DNA from: an uncultured Eubacteriales bacterium
GTDB lineage: Bacteria > Bacillota > Clostridia > Lachnospirales > CAMVHY01
DNA: 64,000 nt
Assembly (NCBI GenBank): GCA_948543815.1
Contig: CAOVHW010000001.1
Location: forward strand, 22,282-86,281
Direction of reading: 5' to 3'
Below, in pieces: positions 19,401 through 27,394 of the stretch (position 1 is its first letter; each line of letters begins with the position of its first letter). A program made the position numbers and the translations under genes. Below the pieces are notes generated by a model. The model had not been told where the DNA came from. It saw nothing but the letters and a program-made list of their open reading frames with translations, and searched no databases.

Positions 19401-20809
19401 AATTTTCTACCTGTAACAACTTCATATAATATTGGTAAAGGAACTTTTACTTCACCATTTTTCTCTATAAATAAATCTTTTGAATTTAAAAAAGTAAATT
19501 GCGTAGTATGATAATTAGTACCTGATACTACTTGTCGTGCTTCATTTGAAAATAGATCAGCATATATATTTGTTGTTGTATTTAATATTTTTTCTAAAAC
19601 ATTTTCTGAAATATCATCGCCACAAAATTTTTTTATAATAAACTTTACTTTTTCAGCAGGCGATAAAATTAAAGCATGTTCTGCAACTTTGAAATCATCT
19701 GAAGCTTTGAAATCATCTAATGTCATTTTTTCAAAATCACTTCTAACTTTTATAATTCTATCAATTATATTCTTTCTTGTATTAACATCTGCATCCACAC
19801 TTAAAAAATGCATAATACACGCCGTGACAATACATTGAAAATAATGAATCGTAGCAAAAGAATCATTTAAAAGACCATTTTGGCTTATTTCTATTGGTTT
19901 ATAAATTTCTTCTGAAAAAAATTTATCTTTATTAAAACTATCTACAAGCGAACTAGATATCAAGTCTATATAATCTTCTATTTCTCTGCAATAATATACA
20001 AAAGCAGATACCGCGTCTTTCGTTTTATTGTTTTTAAGATGTTGCAAAATTTTTTGTGGACTAATTCGATGCGAAAGATTTTCACATAACTTATCATATA
20101 TAAGTTGGCCTGTTTCATTTAATTCACCTTCCGCATCATAAATTGTAAATTCATCATCGTCATTTTTACTACCTTTACATTTTTCAATAAAAACATCTTG
20201 TTTTAAAAATTCAAAATCTGTAACTTCATAAGGTTTTTCACCTTTATTTAAAAATTCCCAAAAATTTTTTGCTAAATTTACTGTTTCTGGTTCATCCTTA
20301 TCATGTAATATGGTTTTTAAGCTATATCCTGCACTTTCACTAGAATTATCGCCCCAAATACTCATCTCATATCCAGTGTCATTAGTAAATAACCATAAAA
20401 AATTTATTTCATCGTCTCGAAGGACATCCACAAAATCTTTATCACCAAATCCATTATAATTCATGTATCTAACTGCACATTCTTTCCCCAATTTTTCTAA
20501 ACATTCTCTTAATAAAATCATCGGATTTTTTCTGTCTCTATTAAATTGACTTATGAAATAATTTAAATCGTTTTCTGAGATATCTGTTTGCCTTAAAGCA
20601 TCAATAATTCTATCTCTATTTACATTAAAAGAGTTAATACCTCTATCTTTCGCAGCATTTGTTTGGCATGTATTTAAATTTGAAACAGAATTATCATCAT
20701 CTATTGGTGTTACTGAAGTTAATGGTAAAAAATATAATGGAATTTCCCCATTTTTTCCACCTTTATAAATATCTTTATGACTAAAATGAAACTGCACTCC
20801 TCGATTCAT
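16439..20809 (-). CDS. Giant helical-repeat protein with C-terminal membrane hairpin (1456 aa)
   Basis: The largest gene of the window and of no family I recognise. Residues ~1-240 match the 238-aa neighbour (LNTCQT region). Residues ~265-490 match the N-terminus of the 833-aa protein. Then come many Leu/Ile/Asn/Lys-rich helical repeats with cores like LKTDKILQCIFYVL and LTAQQIVELFDYIDI, up to about residue 1260. A highly charged Lys/Glu linker precedes two adjacent hydrophobic segments near 1350-1402 (LLPLALLGFLSFGIGLGIAV), and the tail is basic. I chose the ATG at 20809 because GGAG lies eight bases upstream; a GTG nine bases earlier overlaps it. Arginine is mostly AGA. The bilobed hydrophobic end recalls inclusion-membrane-type proteins, which is only an analogy. 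Confidence 0.72.
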   Translation of the reverse strand: MNRGVQFHFSHKDIYKGGKNGEIPLYFLPLTSVTPIDDDNSVSNLNTCQTNAAKDRGINSFNVNRDRIIDALRQTDISENDLNYFISQFNRDRKNPMILLRECLEKLGKECAVRYMNYNGFGDKDFVDVLRDDEINFLWLFTNDTGYEMSIWGDNSSESAGYSLKTILHDKDEPETVNLAKNFWEFLNKGEKPYEVTDFEFLKQDVFIEKCKGSKNDDDEFTIYDAEGELNETGQLIYDKLCENLSHRISPQKILQHLKNNKTKDAVSAFVYYCREIEDYIDLISSSLVDSFNKDKFFSEEIYKPIEISQNGLLNDSFATIHYFQCIVTACIMHFLSVDADVNTRKNIIDRIIKVRSDFEKMTLDDFKASDDFKVAEHALILSPAEKVKFIIKKFCGDDISENVLEKILNTTTNIYADLFSNEARQVVSGTNYHTTQFTFLNSKDLFIEKNGEVKVPLPILYEVVTGRKLNLSQEVMDAYTNFDTSNPELFDYEVTIDRLRGQEINNVSVEDLVEHIALLRSAQLNSLKTDKILQCIFYVLKPERNYTAERKNDLLRVFVNLNSNIINSLTAQQIVELFDYIDINHCNIDNNKLINLVNYIKHGNNVPISLSEKVFKLLTNNNTVKQNFIRDEEFFAKIVEFQNVIEFDKFFERRYDCFRSMIGGGDNDILLNNFLNYLGRNIENDNVQSLVRGPFLNLYCDKVLNCAQIKNILEFFRDVDEGSISKFPNEKVRELITFIRENKTHQDTGLAKSILMKKIRYYPEFILYFTPEEIETNYNYIGARILKYLNVGKFTDLINYFLDKKSIGFEWLKKVFATAYFNRDLFKTMQPKQIFDLIIYCKINENDFEKQERLKLYFNDLCQNSAKNVDFLKYIAEKVSKVPKYILKIVPQAINYVLIEQIYARFDYFFDLIDGKFMHFNDLVNFVYGKKDDNGIKILQKILKNSPDFINEINNNEILLDLMVKDEELLNVIAPKIKDSKFSLLMRFGQKNYSVDNMPENIKSFFLILIEKKLFENKSFYNLDFESRIFATKLYFDFDKDAEKTKTKTLLKNFLLDSNYVLKTIEYVKDNSSENSFVKAINEVISSEFTKLPVEAMLKLSILDENYKNKLMSIFPNNISNDDDFIEILNEYENLIVDMLQNENFKANLIAYINSKVNNDNLLKLCKFKNENIKNLISKDSFINLVNSKPDNLNIIISYFNKYVDDLSDEILIDAFESNSCAVIRAVSDKRFNEILLKLPNQESVLNSLFVRYRSFISEEEIRTLIEKFGNNVNLLLKNLDEKIETKKKSEVTEKTVKSEVKMEAKDEEEEKKRKAEDKSNVKIEGKNETVAMENENTEEKSLHKKRNIAFISSGIAAVSASITLLPLALLGFLSFGIGLGIAVALFVIGAVSTGLASKFFDKGKNDELMKRDPETYTKTEKVLYGWRKPIKERIKNFAQTDRPESENSLSQKEM

Positions 20810-20916
20810 AAAAATCACTCCTTCGATTTTTATTTACTTCAATAATTTTATTATACATTATTTCAACGAAAAATTAAATCATAAATTAAAAAAATTTTTG
20901 TATGTAAAAAAGGTAT

Positions 20917-20945
20917 AAAAAAAATCCACATATGTGGATTTTTTT
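20917..20945 (-). terminator. Terminator of gyrA-pyrH-frr
   Basis: A perfect palindrome AAATCCACATATGTGGATTT (20922-20941) with flanking A- and T-runs, directly after the frr stop. It can act in both directions. Confidence 0.85.
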
Positions 20946-20950
20946 AATAG

Positions 20951-21502
20951 TTAAACCGTCATAATTTCTTTATTTTTATCATCAGTTAATTGATCGATTT
21001 GCGCAATATATTTATCAGTAAGCTTTTGAATTTTATTTTCACAGCCTGCCAAATCATCTTCGGTAATTTCATTTTGCTTATGCAACTTTTTAAAATTGTC
21101 AATCGCATCACGACGAATATTTCTTACAGCAATTTTACAGTCTTCGCTTTTCTTTTTTACATCTTTTGTCAAAGATTTTCTACGTTCTTCAGTAAGCGGC
21201 GGCAATGTTAAGCGTAAAACTTTTCCGTCATTCGTTGGATTTATTCCCAAATCTGAAGCCTGTATCGATTTCTCAATTAGCTTTAACATATTTAAATCCC
21301 ACGGCTGAATAACAATCATACGCGCTTCAGGAATAGTTATATTTGCAACTTGATTAAGCGGCGAATCGGCGCCGTAATACTCAACAGTAATTTTGTCAAG
21401 CATATGTGGATTGGCACGCCCGGCACGAATCGAATTCAATTCTTCCTTAAAATTTTGTATAGATTTTTGCATATTCGTCTCATAAACAGAGATATCAGGC
21501 AT
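20951..21502 (-). CDS. frr: Ribosome recycling factor
   Basis: A 183-residue factor that, with EF-G, splits the post-termination ribosome. It contains the conserved N-terminal helix with LNSIRAGRANPHMLDKI, then VEYYGADSPLNQVANI, and the C-terminal KLTDKYIAQIDQL. The length is the family norm (~185). I chose the ATG at 21502 (MPDISVYE), preceded by GAGGAGG; a longer in-frame reading lies inside pyrH and is not supported. The start overlaps the last eight bases of pyrH, so the two are translationally coupled. Confidence 0.97.
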   Translation of the reverse strand: MPDISVYETNMQKSIQNFKEELNSIRAGRANPHMLDKITVEYYGADSPLNQVANITIPEARMIVIQPWDLNMLKLIEKSIQASDLGINPTNDGKVLRLTLPPLTEERRKSLTKDVKKKSEDCKIAVRNIRRDAIDNFKKLHKQNEITEDDLAGCENKIQKLTDKYIAQIDQLTDDKNKEIMTV

Positions 21503-22223
21503 AAAATTCCTCCTCAATATTATTTGACACAAGCGTTCCAAACTCAAAAATTTTTTCATTATCCAAAACAGCAGTTTCAATACTATTTTTATGCTGCAAC
21601 GCAAAAACAATGGATGGAATCGCGCGCGATAGATTCATCGCAGAAATATCGATTGCTGACAAATTATCTTGAATTATTTTTTGGTAAGAAATTTTTTTAT
21701 ATTTTTTAGCGGATGGATTTAATTTTGGATCGCTGTCATATATTCCATCAACATTTTTCGCATAAAGTATACAATCGGCTTCGAGTTCAGCCGCCCGCAA
21801 CGCCGTTATGGTATCAGTCGAAAAAAATGGATGACCGATACCGCCACCAAAAATCAAAACATTTCCATTGTTCATATTTTTCAACGCTGATTCTTTAGAA
21901 AATTGTTTTGTCATCATCCCGACAATAAACGGTGTCATAATTTTATTTTTAATGTCGTGTTGATTGAACGCATCAGAAAGATACAACGCATTCATAACCG
22001 TTGCAAGCATTCCAATTTGGTCAGCTTTAACCTTGTCCATACGCGGATTGGCACTGCGGCCACGCCAAAAATTTCCGCCGCCGACAACAATTCCTATCTG
22101 AATTTGCTTTTGTAAAATATTTTTGAACTGCCTTGCCAAATCGGAAATAATTTCATCGTCAAATTTATTATTCACGCCGGCCAACGACTCGCCACTTAAT
22201 TTTATTATCACGCGCTTGTACAT
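21495..22223 (-). CDS. pyrH: Uridylate kinase (UMP kinase)
   Basis: A 242-residue hexameric enzyme of the amino acid kinase fold that phosphorylates UMP to UDP. It has the N-terminal KLSGESLAG motif, the GGGNFWRGR loop, the DQIGMLATVMNAL helix and the ATP-site DGIYDSDPKLNP. It starts one base after the gyrA stop, with the ribosome binding site GGAGGAA inside the gyrA end, so it is coupled to gyrA. pyrH-frr is a common pair, but it usually follows tsf and not gyrA. Confidence 0.97.
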   Translation of the reverse strand: MYKRVIIKLSGESLAGVNNKFDDEIISDLARQFKNILQKQIQIGIVVGGGNFWRGRSANPRMDKVKADQIGMLATVMNALYLSDAFNQHDIKNKIMTPFIVGMMTKQFSKESALKNMNNGNVLIFGGGIGHPFFSTDTITALRAAELEADCILYAKNVDGIYDSDPKLNPSAKKYKKISYQKIIQDNLSAIDISAMNLSRAIPSIVFALQHKNSIETAVLDNEKIFEFGTLVSNNIEEEFYA

Positions 22224-22224
22224 T

Positions 22225-24684
22225 TTATTCCTCCAAATTGGTTTGCTCCAAATTTATTTGTTCTTCAGAAATTTTTGCGGTGCTGATAACGCAAGAATCT
22301 TTGTCAAGATTAATTAACTTGACACCGGTTGCGTATCTGCTTTGCGTTGATATATCGCTGACACGGATTCGGATTATCACGCCTTCTGAATTTATAAGCA
22401 TAACTTCGTCAGAATCTTTGACAAATTCGAGCGCAATAACTTCGCCTTTATTTTCACGAATTTTGTAATAAATTCGGCCTTTGCCGCCACGTTTTTGAAC
22501 CACAAAATTTTCATACTCAACACATTTACCAAAACCGTTTTTGGATACGAACAACGTTTTCAAATTCTCCGCAATTAATCCAGCACCAACAACTTTATCA
22601 TTTTGTGATAATTTTATCGCGCGTACACCCATAGCTGTTCGGCCCGTTGGACGTATATCATTTTCGTCAAAAGTTATGCCAAAACCTTTTTGCGTTGCAA
22701 CAAAAACTTTTTGATTGCCAACGGATTTCAAGACGCAAATTAATTCGTCATTGTCGCGGATACTTATCGCCTGCAAGCCGTTACGATTTATATTTTTAAA
22801 TTGAGCAATGCTAGTTTTTTTTACCAAACCATTTTTCGTTACCATTATCAAATAATCATCGGCGGACGATTCGTTGATAGGTACAACGGTAGAAATTTTT
22901 TCATTTTCATTTAGTTTCAACAAATTCACGATTGCTAAACCTTTTGCCATGCGTCCAGCTTCCGGAATTTCGTACGCCTTATTTTTATAAACACGTCCAA
23001 GATTTGTGAAATACAAAATCAAACTGTGTGTATTAGTCACAAAAATATCTTTGACCAAATCTTCTTCGCGCATTTGCATACCGATAACACCGCGTCCACC
23101 ACGATTTTGTCGCTTATACGTATCAAGCGGCAATCGTTTTATATAATCAAATTTTGTTAGCGTAATAACGCTTGGCTCATCGGCAATTAAATCCTCAATG
23201 ACAATTTCATTTTCCATCGGTAAAATTTTTGTACGGCGCGCATCACCATATTTATTTTTAATAGCGGCAAGTTCATCTTTCAAAACGCTGTAAAGTTTAT
23301 TTTCATCTTCCAAAATATTTTTCAATTCAGCAACAAGTTCATTAATTTGAGCGTATTCATCTTCCAACTTTTTACGCTCCATTCCCGTTAAACTTCTGAA
23401 GCGCATTTCAACTATTGCCGTAGCCTGTTCCATTGACAAATTAAATTTTTCCATTAATGAATCTTTAGCTGCGGCCGTATCTTTTGAACTACGAATTGTA
23501 TTCAAAACTTCATCGATATGGTCTAGTGCAATTAAATATCCTTCTAAAATATGTTGACGGCGAAGCGCTTTATTTAAATCAAATTTCGTACGGCGTGTCA
23601 AAACATTTTTCTGATGTTCAATATAATAATTCAAAATTTCTTTTAGATTTAAAACTTTTGGCTCATTGTCAACAAGTACTAACATTATTATTCCAAAAGT
23701 TTCTTGGAGTTGTGAGAACTTATAGAGTTGATTCAAAACGATATTTGCATTTGCATCACGCTTTACTTCGATAACTATACGGATTCCATTACGGTCGGTC
23801 TCATCACGTATATCTGAAATTCCATCAATCTTTTTATCTTTAATGAGCTCAGCAATTTTTTCAATCATTCGTGACTTATTAACTTGATACGGCAATTCAG
23901 TTACAATAATTGATTCACGACCATTTTTTGCTGTTTCAATCTCAGCGCTCGCACGCATTATAATTTTTCCGCGGCCAGTCTTATACGCTTGCCTTATACC
24001 ATTTATTCCTAAAATTGATGCACCAGTTGGAAAATCAGGGCCTTTTATAATTGTCAATAAATCGTCTAGCTCAACCTCTACGTTTTGCATTCGGCAATCT
24101 ATCATCTTAAAGATTGCATCAATTAATTCGGAAATATTATGTGGCGGAATATTTGTTGCCATTCCAACTGCAATTCCTGATGAACCATTTGCGAGTAAAT
24201 TTGGGAATTTTGACGGTAAAACTGATGGTTCTGAAAACTCACCATCATAATTTGGAATAAAGTCAACAGTATCTTTATCGATATCAGTTAGCATTGCAGT
24301 TGATATGTAACTTAAACGAGCTTCAGTATAACGTGGAGCGGCCGCTCCATCACCATCAATTGAACCAAAATTTCCATGGCCATCAACTAACATATAACGC
24401 ATAGAGAAATCTTGAGCCATTCGAACCATAGCTTCATAGATAGATGAATCACCATGAGGATGATACTTACCCATTGTATCGCCAACGATACGAGCGGATT
24501 TTTTATAAGCTTTATTTGGTTCGAGATTTAATTCATTCATAGCGTAAAGGATACGACGATGGACAGGTTTAAGGCCATCACGTACATCAGGTAATGCACG
24601 AGCGGCAATAACACTCATAGCATAATCGATATAAGATTTTTTAATTTCATCTTTAATTTCAACTTGAATTATTTTATTTTCCAT
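22225..24684 (-). CDS. gyrA: DNA gyrase subunit A
   Basis: An 819-residue topoisomerase II subunit that cuts and rejoins DNA to introduce negative supercoils. The N-terminal domain starts with YIDYAMSVIAARALPDVRDG. The active Tyr lies in AAPRYTEARL. The quinolone-resistance region reads YHPHGDSSIYEAM, with the wild-type-like Ser and Glu of Gram-positive GyrA. The C-terminal beta-pinwheel carries QKRGGKG, a GyrA-box that separates it from ParC. gyrB is not adjacent, and the gene forms a coupled operon with pyrH and frr. A weak promoter with TACAAT lies just upstream. Confidence 0.97.
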   Translation of the reverse strand: MENKIIQVEIKDEIKKSYIDYAMSVIAARALPDVRDGLKPVHRRILYAMNELNLEPNKAYKKSARIVGDTMGKYHPHGDSSIYEAMVRMAQDFSMRYMLVDGHGNFGSIDGDGAAAPRYTEARLSYISTAMLTDIDKDTVDFIPNYDGEFSEPSVLPSKFPNLLANGSSGIAVGMATNIPPHNISELIDAIFKMIDCRMQNVEVELDDLLTIIKGPDFPTGASILGINGIRQAYKTGRGKIIMRASAEIETAKNGRESIIVTELPYQVNKSRMIEKIAELIKDKKIDGISDIRDETDRNGIRIVIEVKRDANANIVLNQLYKFSQLQETFGIIMLVLVDNEPKVLNLKEILNYYIEHQKNVLTRRTKFDLNKALRRQHILEGYLIALDHIDEVLNTIRSSKDTAAAKDSLMEKFNLSMEQATAIVEMRFRSLTGMERKKLEDEYAQINELVAELKNILEDENKLYSVLKDELAAIKNKYGDARRTKILPMENEIVIEDLIADEPSVITLTKFDYIKRLPLDTYKRQNRGGRGVIGMQMREEDLVKDIFVTNTHSLILYFTNLGRVYKNKAYEIPEAGRMAKGLAIVNLLKLNENEKISTVVPINESSADDYLIMVTKNGLVKKTSIAQFKNINRNGLQAISIRDNDELICVLKSVGNQKVFVATQKGFGITFDENDIRPTGRTAMGVRAIKLSQNDKVVGAGLIAENLKTLFVSKNGFGKCVEYENFVVQKRGGKGRIYYKIRENKGEVIALEFVKDSDEVMLINSEGVIIRIRVSDISTQSRYATGVKLINLDKDSCVISTAKISEEQINLEQTNLEE

Positions 24685-24761
24685 AGTTACCTCAGATTTT
24701 TTTTACATATATTTGCAAGTGATTGTACAATAATTAAAAATGAAAAGCAAACAAAAAAAAT

Positions 24762-24780
24762 AAAAGGTCATCAACCTTTT
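24762..24780 (-). terminator. Short hairpin after the 48-aa microprotein gene
   Basis: AAAAGGT (24762-24768), loop CATCA, ACCTTTT (24774-24780), flanked by A-rich sequence. It overlaps the stop codon of the 48-aa gene and lies between that gene and the gyrA promoter. Confidence 0.5.
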
Positions 24781-24925
24781 ATTTACACTCACAAATAAAA
24801 AAAAGTAATAAGAGGAAAAGGAATTTATCAAAATTATTATTACTAGAAGAATGGCATGAATTTTTTTCAATCGGTTCAGAGTAACGAGTAAAACCTTCCG
24901 GAATATCGTCAGTATTATTATTCAT
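24779..24925 (-). CDS. 48-aa microprotein with hydrophobic C-terminus
   Basis: The peptide opens MNNNTDDIPEGFTRYSEP and ends with a hydrophobic stretch KFLFLLLLFFICECK. GAGGTGG lies six or seven bases before the ATG. It follows the 43-aa Cys-rich gene on the same strand. It contains three Cys, two of them at the end. I do not recognise it; a small membrane-anchored peptide is the simplest reading. Confidence rests on the ribosome binding site and the position, not on homology. Confidence 0.5.
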   Translation of the reverse strand: MNNNTDDIPEGFTRYSEPIEKNSCHSSSNNNFDKFLFLLLLFFICECK

Positions 24926-24973
24926 AATAACCACCTCTAAAATTATCATATTAAAGTGATAAAAAATTTATTC

Positions 24974-25105
24974 TTAAAAATTACGTTCAGTAAAATACGG
25001 GCAATCATTTTCATAGGAAAAGGAATCAATCGGCATAGTTAATTCATTAAAAGTACATTTACCATCTAACTGATAGATGCAATTACTCGTACAATTAATA
25101 TTCAT
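24974..25105 (-). CDS. 43-aa Cys-rich microprotein
   Basis: The peptide opens MNINCTSNCIYQLDGKCTFN and ends NDCPYFTERNF. It has four Cys spaced as C-x3-C-x7-C and a later DCPYF, a pattern common in short metal-binding or redox peptides of clostridia. GAGGTGA lies seven bases before the ATG. It is followed by the 48-aa gene on the same strand. No named family is assigned. Confidence 0.6.
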   Translation of the reverse strand: MNINCTSNCIYQLDGKCTFNELTMPIDSFSYENDCPYFTERNF

Positions 25106-25211
25106 AGAAAAATCACCTCAATATAATTATGCCCGACAAGATTTAGAATAATTCGAGATAAAAATAATAAATGTGGTAGAATAGGAGAAAAAAATCAAAG
25201 AGGTTATAAAG

Positions 25212-26873
25212 ATGAAAATAAAACTGAAATGGTTACTATTTTTTTTATTAATAATAATTGGCGCGATAGTGATGAAAAAAAATTTATCTAGCTTTCGCCG
25301 CCAAAATTTTTATGAGCATTTTAATTTATCACGTAAAAATATTTACGTAGCAATTGAAGATAAATATGATTTAGAAAATCCGGTAGCGATAAAAAATAAT
25401 CAAATATATTTTCCAGTTGAACTCATCCAGAATTATATTGATAAATATATTTTTTGGGATAGCACGCAAAATCAATTAACAATAACGAATTGGGATGAAG
25501 TTATAAAAATTCGCCCAGATAATTTGACTTATTATACGAATAACGAACCAGTGATAATGGATACGGAAATTTATAAAGAGAATGGGAGAGTTTATATCCC
25601 ACAAGATTTTTTGTCAGAAAATTATAACCTTGATATAAATTACAATGAGAAAAATAAAATTGTAACAGTTGACTTCAAAAATAAAACATACTCACAAGCA
25701 AAAGTAAAACATAAAACAAGCTTGCGATATATTCCAAATAAAAAAGGTTATATTGCGGGAAAAGTTTCAAAACGTGAAAAATTTTATGTATACGAAGAAA
25801 AAGATGGCTTTACACGAATCCGTAGCAACGGATTAATCGGCTATATCCCAACAAAAAAAATAATTGACACGCAACAAATTGCAGCAGAAAAAATTAATTT
25901 GCCACCACAAAAAAAATTTGATGGAAAAATAAAAATGGCATGGGAATTAACAACAAATACAACGGCAAATTATTATGCGCTACAAAAAAAATTTCCCGAT
26001 ACATTAAATGTTATCTCGCCAACATGGTTTACATTTGATACGGAAAAATTAAACGGCGATATAATTGATATCGTCGACAAAAATTATATTGAGAAAGCGC
26101 GACAAAATAATTGTCAAATTTGGCCGTCATTAACTGACAATCTTGACTACAAATTAACTGACGCAATTTTTTCTGACACGATAAAACGCAGCCACGTCAT
26201 AAATCAATTGCTTGATTATGTTGCGGAATATAATTTTGAAGGAATAAATATAGATATCGAAGCGATTTCAAAAGATACCGCAAAATATTTTTTACAATTC
26301 TTACGTGAACTGGCGCCACTCATACGAAAACAGAATGCAATTTTATCCGTTAATATTTTTGTGCCACAAGCTTGGTCAATATATCACGACAGAAAAATGA
26401 TTGGACAAACTGCTGATTATGTTTGCCTGATGGCGTACGACGAACATACAAATGGTTCAAATAAAAGCGGTCCGGTTGCATCGTATGAATTTGTTTTGAA
26501 TGGAATAAAAGATACGCTCAAAGAAGTTTCGAAAGAAAAAATTTTGCTTGGTATTCCATTTTACGTTCGTATTTGGCGTGAAACTGACAGCTCACTTACA
26601 CTTGAAAATTATTCGATGGACGATGGATTTAGATTTTTTGATAAACGAAATGTAAAATTTGAATGGCTTGATTTTGAAAAATGCTATTACTGTGAATTTT
26701 CTAAATCGGAAAATCATGAAACTGTTACCTATAAAACTTGGCTTGAAGATGAAAAATCTATTGAGGAAAAATTAAAGCTGGCAAAAAAATTTGACTTGGC
26801 AGGAATTTGTGCGTGGCGCAAAAATCTTGAAACCAATAACATCTGGAATTTAATTGATGAATATATAAGATAA
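25212..26873 (+). CDS. GH18 family hydrolase with stalk and SH3-like domains (spore cortex type)
   Basis: A 553-residue exported protein. One N-terminal membrane segment (LLFFLLIIIGAIVM, no cleavage site seen) leads to a copper-amine-oxidase-N-like stalk domain (~45-160), an SH3-like segment (~170-220) and a GH18 TIM barrel (~240-553). The catalytic motif reads INIDIEAI with the acid Glu at residue 350. Further GH18 marks are LMAYDEH and GIPFYVR. Relatives (YaaH/SleL type) cleave peptidoglycan N-acetylglucosamine links in spore cortex; that role is inferred here. The gene stops exactly where palindromic element copy B begins. AGAGGT precedes the ATG. Confidence 0.85.
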   Translation: MKIKLKWLLFFLLIIIGAIVMKKNLSSFRRQNFYEHFNLSRKNIYVAIEDKYDLENPVAIKNNQIYFPVELIQNYIDKYIFWDSTQNQLTITNWDEVIKIRPDNLTYYTNNEPVIMDTEIYKENGRVYIPQDFLSENYNLDINYNEKNKIVTVDFKNKTYSQAKVKHKTSLRYIPNKKGYIAGKVSKREKFYVYEEKDGFTRIRSNGLIGYIPTKKIIDTQQIAAEKINLPPQKKFDGKIKMAWELTTNTTANYYALQKKFPDTLNVISPTWFTFDTEKLNGDIIDIVDKNYIEKARQNNCQIWPSLTDNLDYKLTDAIFSDTIKRSHVINQLLDYVAEYNFEGINIDIEAISKDTAKYFLQFLRELAPLIRKQNAILSVNIFVPQAWSIYHDRKMIGQTADYVCLMAYDEHTNGSNKSGPVASYEFVLNGIKDTLKEVSKEKILLGIPFYVRIWRETDSSLTLENYSMDDGFRFFDKRNVKFEWLDFEKCYYCEFSKSENHETVTYKTWLEDEKSIEEKLKLAKKFDLAGICAWRKNLETNNIWNLIDEYIR

Positions 26874-27004
26874 AACCTTACTTTTCTTGAAAGAAAAGTA
26901 AGCAAAAGAACTTTAACAAAAAATCTTTGTGCAAACGCACAAAGATTTTTTATAAAGTTTCTTTTTGTTTTACTTTTTCTTTTCAAAGAAAAAGTAAAGG
27001 TTTT
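26872..27004. repeat. Dispersed palindromic element, copy B
   Basis: It starts AAAACCTTACTTTTC and ends GAAAAAGTAAAGGTTTT, so the whole element is an imperfect inverted repeat. The centre is AATCTTTGTGC AAAC GCACAAAGATT with a T-run (about 26922-26950). It spans the gap between the convergent GH18 and spoIIID genes, starting in the GH18 stop codon and ending three bases before the spoIIID stop. Confidence 0.85.
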
Positions 27005-27007
27005 AGT

Positions 27008-27274
27008 TTAAATTCTAAAGCTATTTAGTAGAGACAAATATTTTTCTTTGGTAGCTAGACCACCTCTTATATGGCGTTCAGCTTTATTTACATCCAAAAT
27101 TCTTTTTGCCTCTAGGGCAAGTTTAGGATTTATTTTCTTTAGGCGCTCAGTTACATCTTTATGTACAGTTGATTTACTTATACCAAATTTTTTAGCGGTT
27201 TGCCGAACAGTTGCATTACTTTTAATTATAAAGTTAGCGATTTGAACGGCTCTCTCTTCTATGTATGTTTTCAT
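27008..27274 (-). CDS. spoIIID: Sporulation transcriptional regulator SpoIIID
   Basis: An 88-residue DNA-binding protein that activates or represses sigma-E and sigma-K genes in the mother cell. The helix-turn-helix lies around residues 22-42 (VRQTAKKFGISKSTVHKDV), and the basic C-terminal helix (KAERHIRGGLATKEKY) is present. The length matches the family (~85-93). I chose the ATG at 27274, preceded by a strong AAAGGAGG; a longer reading has no ribosome binding site. It stands alone, divergent from mnmA. Confidence 0.96.
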   Translation of the reverse strand: MKTYIEERAVQIANFIIKSNATVRQTAKKFGISKSTVHKDVTERLKKINPKLALEAKRILDVNKAERHIRGGLATKEKYLSLLNSFRI

Positions 27275-27394
27275 TGACACGCCTCCTTTATTATGTAGTG
27301 ACAATTAAATTTATGCCAGATACATAATTTTTATGAGGCTTATATCTATAATTTTTGTATAATATCATAAAAATTTATAAGTATGAGGAACGAT

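Noticed and set aside
20951..21610. N-terminally extended frr
   Set aside because: The extra 36 residues lie within pyrH, lack a ribosome binding site and are not part of the family; the ATG at 21502 has GAGGAGG.
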